5,473 bases of DNA, from NCBI GenBank assembly GCA_036375275.1, contig DASUSF010000046.1, positions 1 through 5,473 on the forward strand. The letters are read 5' to 3'. Each line of letters begins with the position of its first letter. Position 1 is the stretch's first letter. A program made the position numbers and the translations under genes. The stretch comes from DASUSF01 sp036375275 (GTDB taxonomy: Bacteria; Pseudomonadota; Alphaproteobacteria; Geminicoccales; Geminicoccaceae). The notes under the pieces are model-generated. The model did no database searches. It was not told where the DNA came from and was given only the letters and a program-made list of their open reading frames with translations. Positions 1 through 4,993 of the stretch are shown piece by piece.

Positions 1-174
1 GCGGCGGTGCGACGCGAGGTTGTCGGCGCCATACGCTGGGCGGGGACGCTCGAGACCGCGATGCGGTGGCGCCCGCTCCGCACGCTCGGGCTCGGCGTCG
101 CCGGCCTCCCCGGCGTCCTCCCGTTCCTCGCCCGCCTGACCCGGCTGTCGGCCCCGCGGGCCGGAGCATTATAG
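1..174 (+). CDS. C-terminal fragment of an unidentified protein, possibly a flavin-dependent oxidoreductase
   Basis: An open frame runs from the first base to TAG at 172-174, giving 57 residues with strong G/C in third positions, so it is the tail of a real gene that begins before the window. The visible part is rich in Arg, Leu and Ala and includes REVVGAIRWAG, a central RWRPLRTLGLG stretch and a closing LPFLARLTRLSAPRAG. This Arg- and Leu-rich helical tail resembles the ends of geranylgeranyl-reductase-like and other FAD-dependent monooxygenases, but no FAD or NAD motif lies in the window, so that assignment is a weak inference. The stop codon lies only 18 bases before the first possible start of the arsR-type gene and touches the AT-rich repeat there. 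Confidence 0.5.
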   Translation, partial: AAVRREVVGAIRWAGTLETAMRWRPLRTLGLGVAGLPGVLPFLARLTRLSAPRAGAL

Positions 175-194
175 TTCCATTATCTTAGGAATAT
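171..194. promoter_or_regulatory. Candidate ArsR operator: imperfect inverted repeat in an AT-rich island
   Basis: The arms ATAGTTCC (171-178) and GGAATAT (188-194) are complementary apart from one extra G in the left arm, and are separated by nine bases. The stretch from about 166 to 197 is strikingly AT-rich compared with everything around it. ArsR/SmtB repressors usually bind imperfect, AT-rich inverted repeats beside their own promoter, so this is the natural candidate for autoregulation. The right arm covers the first possible ATG (193) of the repressor gene. No binding data can be read from sequence; the call rests on symmetry, composition and position. Confidence 0.4.
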
Positions 195-537
195 GGTTGA
201 CGCGGCGATCGAAGCCCTCTACCTTCGCCGCATGGATCTGGAACGCACCGCATCGCGGCTCGAGGCACTCGGCAGCCCGACCCGGCTCGAAATCTACCGC
301 CTGCTGGTCCGCGCGGGCCGGAACGGACTTGCCGTCGGGGAGATCCAGAACCGCACCGGCACCGCCCGCTCGACCCTTTCCCACCACCTGCACCGGTTGA
401 TCGCGGTCGGGCTCGTGACCCAGGAACGTCAGGCGACGACCCTGATCTGCCGGGCCAACTACGACGCCATGAACGCGACCCTCGGCTTCCTGGCCGCCGA
501 GTGCTGCGCCGATGCGGTCGAGGATGAGACCGCGTGA
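193..537 (+). CDS. arsR: ArsR/SmtB family metalloid-responsive repressor with C-terminal Cys-Cys
   Basis: A small winged-helix DNA-binding protein of 114 residues, or 101 from the internal ATG at 232. The family hallmark LEALGSPTRLEIYRLLVRAG opens the domain (residues 23-42). The recognition helix-turn-helix follows at about 49-70 (GEIQNRTG, then STLSHHLHRL), and the beta wing at about 74-90. The ArsR Cys motif of the E. coli type in helix 3 is absent. Instead, ECC (Cys104 and Cys105) lies in the last helix, with Cys86 in the wing. In characterised relatives (Acidithiobacillus ferrooxidans and Shewanella putrefaciens ArsR) a C-terminal Cys pair binds trivalent arsenicals, and the two-Cys form favours methylarsenite. 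Binding would release DNA and derepress the permease and MFS genes downstream. The start is uncertain: ATG 193 has AGGA only two bases away, too close for a good ribosome site, and the family domain aligns from ATG 232 (MDLERTASRLEALG), which has no Shine-Dalgarno and may be leaderless. Confidence 0.9.
   Translation: MVDAAIEALYLRRMDLERTASRLEALGSPTRLEIYRLLVRAGRNGLAVGEIQNRTGTARSTLSHHLHRLIAVGLVTQERQATTLICRANYDAMNATLGFLAAECCADAVEDETA
197..225 (+). promoter_or_regulatory. Possible promoter for the repressor operon
   Basis: TTGACG (197-202) matches five of six bases of the sigma-70 type -35 consensus. Exactly 17 bases later comes TACCTT (220-225), a weak three-of-six -10 match. A transcript from this promoter would begin around 231-233, on the second possible ATG (232) of the repressor gene, and would therefore be leaderless. 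The candidate operator lies just upstream. The -10 element is poor, and if translation starts at 193 this stretch is coding instead. Confidence 0.25.
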
Positions 538-554
538 ACCCGCTTGTTGGGCCT

Positions 555-572
555 TGCCGGAAGCGTCCGGCA
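555..572 (+). other. Perfect 7-bp hairpin between the repressor and permease genes
   Basis: TGCCGGA (555-561) and TCCGGCA (566-572) are exact reverse complements around the four-base loop AGCG. This is a compact, GC-rich stem in the 58-base gap. No T-run follows, so it is not a classical intrinsic terminator. It lies 10 bases before the AGGGA ribosome site (583-587) of the permease. It could shield the upstream mRNA end, mark a processing site or dampen read-through so that repressor and exporter are made in different amounts. All of these roles are inference. Confidence 0.45.
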
Positions 573-595
573 CGTTCTGAACAGGGAACCGCACC

Positions 596-1621
596 ATGAC
601 CGCGCTCGCCATCAACCTGTCGCGTGCCAGCCGTGGCGCGGACCCCGTGCTGCTCGCGATGCTCGCCCTGGTCGGCGGCCTCGCGCTCTTCGTGCCCGGG
701 CAGGCCGTGGCCAGCCTCCGCTTCACCGCCCTGAGCCTGACCGGCGTCGCGCCGTTCCTGCTCCTGTCGGTCGCCGTCGCCGCCTACGCCCGGGCGAGCG
801 GCGCCGACAACCTGATCGCGCGCGCGTTCTCGGGGCGGCCGGCGGTGATGATCGTGCTCGCGGCGCTGATGGGCGCGCTCTCGCCGTTCTGCTCGTGCGG
901 CGTGATCCCGCTGATCGCGGCGCTGCTCGCGATCGGCGTGCCGCTGCCGCCGGTGATGGCCTTCTGGCTCGCCTCGCCGCTCATGGACCCGTCGATGTTC
1001 GTGCTCACCGTCGGGACGCTCGGCAGCACCTTCGCGCTCTACAAGACGGGGGCCGCGATCGGCATCGGCCTGCTCGGCGGGTTCGGCACCGCCGCGCTCG
1101 CGAGAAGCGGCCTCTTCGCCGATCCGCTCCGGCCGGGCATCGGCGACGGCGGCTGCAGCGGGCGGAAGGTGCGGCGCCCCGGGCCGGTGATCTGGCGGTT
1201 CTGGGGCGAAGCGGAACGGCGCGCCCTGTTCGTCCGGAACGCCCGGGAGACCACCCTCTTCCTCGGCAAGTGGCTGACCCTCGCCTTCCTCCTCGAGAGC
1301 CTCATGCTGGCCTACGTCCCGGCCGATCTGATCGCTTCGGCGGTCGGTGGCGACGGCTGGCTCCCGGTGCTGATCGCGAGCCTGGTCGGAATCCCCGCCT
1401 ACCTCAACGGCTACGCCGCCCTGCCCCTGGTCGACGGGCTGATCGGACAGGGCATGGCGCCGGGCGCGGGCATGACCTTCCTGCTCGCGGGCGGGGTCAC
1501 CAGCATCCCCGCGGCGATCGCGGTGTTCGCCCTGGCGCGGCCGCCGGTGTTCCTCGCCTACCTCGGCTTCGCGCTCGGCGGCGCCTTCATCGCCGGCCTC
1601 GCCTTCGGGCTGATCGTCTGA
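596..1621 (+). CDS. arsP: ArsP-type permease (DUF318 / COG0701), probable organoarsenical exporter
   Basis: An integral membrane permease of 341 residues, close to the roughly 310-350 usual for the ArsP_1 (PF03773) family. Family marks are the SPFCSCGVIP motif at residues 96-105 (Cys99 and Cys101), FWLASPLMDP at 123-132 in the first half, and GIPAYLNGYAALPLVDG (265-281) with LLAGGVTSIPA (296-306) in the second half, an internal pseudo-repeat. Helices are expected near residues 18-35, 45-65, 83-112, 118-140, 150-170, 225-245, 255-275 and 295-340. A polar, glycine-rich cytosolic-type loop at about 175-215 carries Cys187. Campylobacter ArsP exports methylarsenite and trivalent roxarsone; many homologues are of unknown substrate. 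The immediately upstream ArsR-type repressor with a Cys-Cys site supports a metalloid role. ATG 596 is supported by AGGGA (583-587) with an eight-base spacer. The stop is 10 bases before the MFS gene, so the two are co-transcribed. Confidence 0.85.
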   Translation: MTALAINLSRASRGADPVLLAMLALVGGLALFVPGQAVASLRFTALSLTGVAPFLLLSVAVAAYARASGADNLIARAFSGRPAVMIVLAALMGALSPFCSCGVIPLIAALLAIGVPLPPVMAFWLASPLMDPSMFVLTVGTLGSTFALYKTGAAIGIGLLGGFGTAALARSGLFADPLRPGIGDGGCSGRKVRRPGPVIWRFWGEAERRALFVRNARETTLFLGKWLTLAFLLESLMLAYVPADLIASAVGGDGWLPVLIASLVGIPAYLNGYAALPLVDGLIGQGMAPGAGMTFLLAGGVTSIPAAIAVFALARPPVFLAYLGFALGGAFIAGLAFGLIV

Positions 1622-1631
1622 CGCCTCGCCG

Positions 1632-2849
1632 ATGGCGCGCCCGCTGGCGGAGGTGGTGCGGGGCTCGATCCTGGCGCTGGCGGTCGCGGAGACCCTGGTC
1701 TGGGCCGGCACCTTCTACCTGTTCCCCGCGCTGCTCCTGCACTTCGAGCGCGAGCTCGGCTGGAGCAAGACGGAGCTCGCCGGCGCGTTCACGGCCGCGC
1801 TCCTGACTTCGGCCGCGGCCGCGCCGCTCGTCGGACGGGTCATCGACCGCGGCTTCGGCCGGGGGCTCCTCACGAGCAGCGCCCTCGGCGCCGGGATTCT
1901 CCTCCTCCTGCTCGCGCTGGTCGAGGCGCGCTGGCAGTTCTACGCGGTCTGGCTCGGGCTCGGCCTCGCCATGGCGGGCGGCCTGTACGAGCCCTGCTTC
2001 GCCTGGCTGATCCGGACCCGCGGCGATGGCGCGCGCCGGGCGATCACGCGGATCACCCTGATCGCGGGCTTCGCCGGCACGGTCTCCTTTCCGACGGCGA
2101 ACGCGATCGCGGATCGCCTCGGCTGGCGCGCCAGCGCGCTCGCCTTCGCCGCGCTCATCATGCTGCTCGCGGTGCCGCTGATGTGGCTGGGCGCCACCCC
2201 GCCGGGTGATCGGGCGCCCGCGCACGGCGCCGGCGAGGCGGGCGCAGGCCGGCCCGCGGACCGGGGGGCGCTCGCGCGCGCCATGAGCACGCCGGCCTTC
2301 TGGCTGCTCGGGGCGGCCTTCACCATGATCGCGTTCAACCACGGCATCCTGATCACCCACCTCCTGCCGCTGCTCGCCGAGCGCGGCGTCGGGCTCGAGA
2401 CCTCGGTGCTCGCGGTCTCGCTGATCGGGCCCATGCAGGTCGCGGGGCGCCTGCTGATGCTCGCCGGCGAGCGCCGGGTCCCGCTCGGCGCGGTGTGCGC
2501 GATCTCGTTCATCGCCATGATCGCCGCCTCCACGCTGCTCTGGCTGGCCGGGGCCGGCGTCGCCCTGCTGCTCGCCTTCGTCGCGCTCCAGGGCGCGGGC
2601 TACGGCGTGACCAGCATCACCCGGCCGGCGATCACCGCCGACTACCTCGGGCGCGCCGGCTTCGGCGTGATCTCGGGCGCGATCGGATCGGCGTTCATGG
2701 CGGCGAACGCCGCCGCGCCGACGGTCGCGGCGCTGATCTGGACCTCCGGCGGCTACGACCTGGTGCTCATGACGTGCATCCTCGCTGCGGTCCTCGGCCT
2801 CGCCGCCTTCGCCGCCGCCTCCGCGCCCGTCGTCCGCGGCCGTCGTTGA
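1632..2849 (+). CDS. MFS transporter, possible second metalloid exporter (ArsK-like)
   Basis: A 405-residue major facilitator with about 12 membrane helices in two six-helix halves. The halves are separated by a polar, Gly/Ala/Arg-rich loop at residues 188-217. A degenerate motif A, GRVIDRGFGR (68-77), lies in the loop after helix 2 and carries the usual Asp and Arg residues. GLYEPCF (117-123) in helix 4 and GAGYGVTSITRPAITADYLG (321-340) in the second half are recognisable of a bacterial MFS subgroup of small-solute transporters. Cys122, Cys289 and Cys382 are the only cysteines. The gene begins 10 bases after the arsP-type stop with no clear Shine-Dalgarno, which suggests translational coupling in the same operon. 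MFS proteins in ars operons include ArsK (arsenite, antimonite, methylarsenite) and ArsJ. The absence of an adjacent glyceraldehyde-3-phosphate dehydrogenase argues against ArsJ. The ArsK-like idea rests on context, and the real substrate is not readable from sequence. Confidence 0.8.
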   Translation: MARPLAEVVRGSILALAVAETLVWAGTFYLFPALLLHFERELGWSKTELAGAFTAALLTSAAAAPLVGRVIDRGFGRGLLTSSALGAGILLLLLALVEARWQFYAVWLGLGLAMAGGLYEPCFAWLIRTRGDGARRAITRITLIAGFAGTVSFPTANAIADRLGWRASALAFAALIMLLAVPLMWLGATPPGDRAPAHGAGEAGAGRPADRGALARAMSTPAFWLLGAAFTMIAFNHGILITHLLPLLAERGVGLETSVLAVSLIGPMQVAGRLLMLAGERRVPLGAVCAISFIAMIAASTLLWLAGAGVALLLAFVALQGAGYGVTSITRPAITADYLGRAGFGVISGAIGSAFMAANAAAPTVAALIWTSGGYDLVLMTCILAAVLGLAAFAAASAPVVRGRR

Positions 2850-2856
2850 ACGACGG
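2840..2856. other. Perfect palindrome over the MFS stop codon, terminator-like hairpin
   Basis: CCGTCGTT (2840-2847) and AACGACGG (2849-2856) are exact reverse complements around the single base G2848. The TGA stop of the MFS gene (2847-2849) is at the centre. As RNA this gives a six-pair GC-rich stem with a TTGAA loop. No T-run follows, so termination would be inefficient or factor-dependent. As DNA it could be a protein-binding site controlling the downstream enzyme gene. The symmetry is certain; the role is not. Confidence 0.45.
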
Positions 2857-2943
2857 ACATGGCTGCCGACGCTCGATCGCGCGCCGTTCCGCGGCTACAA
2901 GACGGTCCTGGATGCGACCGCGGGCACCCTGGAGGAGAACCTG
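2850..2943 (+). other. Intergenic stretch with coding-like composition, ending in a strong Shine-Dalgarno
   Basis: GGAGGAG (2931-2937) lies six bases before ATG 2944 and is the best ribosome site in the window. It fixes the start of the enzyme gene. Upstream, from about 2860, the frame of the enzyme is open and 26 of 28 codons end in G or C, reading through segments such as LDRAPFRGYKTVLDATAG. No ATG, GTG or TTG in that frame lies in this stretch, so it is either the relic of a coding segment or an accident of composition. No promoter is recognisable here. Confidence 0.5.
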
Positions 2944-3684
2944 ATGCGATCCGACGTCGGTGAACGGACCCTGCTCGGCGTCCTGACCCCGTCCTCGAAC
3001 ACGGTGGTCGAGCCACTGACGGCGGCGATGCTGCGCGGGCTCGACGACGTCACCGCGCACTTCACCCGGTTCCGGGTGCGCGAGATCTCGCTCCGGGCCG
3101 AGGCGCTCCGGCAGTTCGACCTCGGCCCGATCCTCGACGCCGCAGCCCTGCTCGCGGACGCGAGGGTCGCCTCGATCGTCTGGAGCGGGACCAGCGCGGG
3201 CTGGCTCGGCTTCGAGACCGACGAGGCGCTCTGCCGCGCGATCACCGGGGCGACCGGCATCCCGGCCGGCTCGTCGGTGCTGGCGCTGAACGAGATCTTC
3301 AGGGCGACTGGCGTCCGTCGCTTCGGCCTCGTCACCCCCTACCTCGACGAGATCCAGGCGCGCATCGTGGACACCTACGCGCGGGCGGGCTTCGCGTGCG
3401 TCGCGGAGCGCCACCTCGGCGATCCCGGCAACTTCTCCTTCTCGGAGGTGAGCGAAGCGACCGTCGCCGGAATGATCCGCGAGGTCGCGGCCGAGCGCCC
3501 CGACGCGATCACGGTGTTCTGCACCAACGTCCGCGGCGCCGCGGTCGTGGCGGCGATGGAGGAGGAGACCGGGATCCCGATCCACGACACGGTCGCGACC
3601 GGGCTCTGGAAGGGCATGAAGCTTGCCGGCGCGGACCCGGCCCGGGTCCGGGGCTACGGCCGGCTGTTCCAGGAAGCCGCCTGA
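2944..3684 (+). CDS. Asp/Glu racemase superfamily enzyme with arylmalonate-decarboxylase-like single-Cys active site
   Basis: A 246-residue soluble enzyme, normal length for the maleate isomerase / arylmalonate decarboxylase branch (about 240-250). The N-terminal GVLTPSSNTVVEP (12-24) corresponds to the PSSNT substrate-binding turn of maleate isomerase. IVWSGTSAGWLG (78-89) holds Gly82-Thr83-Ser84 where isomerases and racemases have the first catalytic Cys; the same Gly-Thr-Ser forms the carboxylate or dioxyanion pocket in Bordetella arylmalonate decarboxylase. VTPYLDEI (130-137) contributes the conserved Tyr133. ITVFCTNVRG (189-198) supplies the second catalytic Cys193, followed by the family segment GIPIHDTVATGLWKGMKLAG (210-229). 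Retention of only Cys193 argues against two-base racemisation and is compatible with decarboxylation or another single-acid step on a dicarboxylate. The start is set by GGAGGAG six bases upstream. The gene converges with a TRAP transporter operon whose substrates are organic acids, which suggests but does not prove a linked substrate. Confidence 0.85.
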   Translation: MRSDVGERTLLGVLTPSSNTVVEPLTAAMLRGLDDVTAHFTRFRVREISLRAEALRQFDLGPILDAAALLADARVASIVWSGTSAGWLGFETDEALCRAITGATGIPAGSSVLALNEIFRATGVRRFGLVTPYLDEIQARIVDTYARAGFACVAERHLGDPGNFSFSEVSEATVAGMIREVAAERPDAITVFCTNVRGAAVVAAMEEETGIPIHDTVATGLWKGMKLAGADPARVRGYGRLFQEAA

Positions 3685-3725
3685 TCGGGCTGACGAGCCG
3701 GACAGCCGCCGGTCAGCGGATCAGG
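3680..3725. terminator. Probable bidirectional terminator hairpin between convergent genes
   Basis: CCTGATC (3680-3686) pairs with GATCAGG (3719-3725), and GCTGAC (3689-3694) pairs with GTCAGC (3712-3717). Only GG on one side and G on the other are unpaired between them. This makes 13 base pairs around a 17-base loop. The arms reach into the ends of both genes and contain the TGA of the plus-strand enzyme (3682-3684) and the TGA of dctM on the minus strand (3713-3715). There is no T-run on either side, as is common in GC-rich genomes, so the termination mechanism is inferred from symmetry and from the convergent, 28-base gap. Confidence 0.55.
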
Positions 3726-4993
3726 TCGGGCAGCCAGAGCGCGATCCCGGGGACCAGCGAGATCAGGACGATCACCACCATGTGGCTCGCGAAGAACGGG
3801 GCCGACTGGCGGATCGCCCGCTCGTAGGGCACGTCCGCGATCTTCGCCGCGGTCATGAGCGTCATGCCGACCGGCGGGGTGATGTTGGCGACGTTGAGCG
3901 TCAGGATCATCACGATCGCGAAATGCAGGGGGTCGAACCCGAGCTGGACCATGGCCGGGACCAGGACCGGGGCCGAGACGACCATCGCCGGCAGCACGTC
4001 GAGGACCGTCCCGAGCAGGATGATGAGGAGGTCGACCGCGAGGATCTGGAGGATCCAGAAGTCGCTGACGTTGGCGATGAAGGCTGCGGCCTCGCGGGCG
4101 ATCCCGGAGCGGGTCACGAACCAGCCGAGCACGGTGGACGCGGCGAGCAGGAAGAACACGACGCCGGAGAAGCGGACCGTCGTGATCAGCGCGTCCAGGA
4201 TCTTCCGGGGCGTGAGGGTGCGGTAGCCGAGCAGCCCGACCGCGAGCGCGTAGACGGCGCCGAACGCCGAGGCCTCGGTCACCGTGGTCGCGCCCGAGAG
4301 GATGCCGCCGAGGATGATCACCGGGACGAGCAGGGCCGGGATGGTCGGGAGAAACGTCCAGAGCAGCGAGCGGAAGCTGAACGGCGTCTCCTGACGCGGG
4401 TAGCCGCGCCGCCACGAGATGTAGGCGCTGGCGACGAGCAGGGCGACGGCCATCAGCAGCCCTGGCACGATCCCGGCCGCGAACAGGTCGAGGACCGAGA
4501 CGTCGCGGAGGATCGAGGCATAGACCACCATGACGATCGAGGGCGGGATGATCGGCCCGATGATCGAGGAGCAGGCGGTGACCGCGGCGCTGTAGTCGGC
4601 GTCGTAGCCCTGCTTCTTCATCGCCGGGATCAGGATCTTCCCGAGAGCGACGGTATCCGTGATGGCGGCTCCGGTCAGACCGGCGAAGAACACGCTGACC
4701 GTGATGTTGACGTGGCTGAGGGCGCCCCGGACCCGGCCGAAGAGCGCGTTGTTGAAGCGGACCAGGCGCTCGGTCAGCCCGGCGTGGTTCATCAGCTCGG
4801 CCGTGAAGATGAAGTACGGGACCGAGATCAGGACGTAGCCGGCGACCCCCGAGTACATCCGGTCGGCGATGATCTCGAGGTAGGCGAGGCCGCCGATCGA
4901 GGCCGCGCCCGCGAGCCCGGAGAGCACCATGACGACCGCGATCGGCATCCCCATCAGGAGGAGGAGCGCGAAGACCAGGAGGGCGGGGGTCAT
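3713..4993 (-). CDS. dctM: TRAP transporter large membrane subunit (DctM)
   Basis: A 426-residue polytopic protein, the expected length for the DctM family (ion-transporter superfamily), which forms the sodium- or proton-coupled translocation channel of tripartite periplasmic importers for C4-dicarboxylates, keto acids, sialic acid and similar acids. Diagnostic segments are SHVNITVSVFFAGLTGAAI (93-111), LIPAMKKQGYD (121-131), SSIIGPIIPPSIVMVVYASI (142-161), the TTVTEASAFGAVYAL helical hairpin (236-250), the LGTVLDVLPA segment (327-336) and LNVANITPPVGMTLM (366-380). These correspond to the two inverted halves of the elevator fold. ATG overlaps the dctQ stop in an ATGA (4990-4993), with a modest GGAAG seven bases upstream, so expression is coupled to the small subunit. 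The periplasmic binding protein (DctP) is not in the window. Substrate cannot be read from this subunit. Confidence 0.95.
   Translation of the reverse strand: MTPALLVFALLLLMGMPIAVVMVLSGLAGAASIGGLAYLEIIADRMYSGVAGYVLISVPYFIFTAELMNHAGLTERLVRFNNALFGRVRGALSHVNITVSVFFAGLTGAAITDTVALGKILIPAMKKQGYDADYSAAVTACSSIIGPIIPPSIVMVVYASILRDVSVLDLFAAGIVPGLLMAVALLVASAYISWRRGYPRQETPFSFRSLLWTFLPTIPALLVPVIILGGILSGATTVTEASAFGAVYALAVGLLGYRTLTPRKILDALITTVRFSGVVFFLLAASTVLGWFVTRSGIAREAAAFIANVSDFWILQILAVDLLIILLGTVLDVLPAMVVSAPVLVPAMVQLGFDPLHFAIVMILTLNVANITPPVGMTLMTAAKIADVPYERAIRQSAPFFASHMVVIVLISLVPGIALWLPDLIR

Noticed and set aside
168..173. Perfect TATAAT on the minus strand
   Set aside because: No -35-like element at the right distance and no minus-strand gene to the left that it could serve; it lies in the end of the partial gene at 1-174.
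185..1711. 508-codon open frame on the minus strand across arsR, arsP and the MFS start
   Set aside because: Its translation is low-complexity, rich in Arg, Glu, Gly and Ala, with no domain. It is a mirror effect of the GC-rich plus-strand genes, which have clear families.
544..1806. 420-codon plus-strand frame overlapping arsP
   Set aside because: Arg- and Pro-rich out-of-frame shadow of the permease; it has no Shine-Dalgarno and no recognisable domain.
2495..2944. Open frame of 149 codons over the end of the MFS gene
   Set aside because: Arg-rich shadow frame of the MFS coding sequence, without motif.
2859..2963. Short ATG open frame of about 34 codons in the gap before the enzyme gene
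   Set aside because: No ribosome site, poor composition for its frame and overlap with the well-supported enzyme start; the neighbouring frame has the better coding signature.
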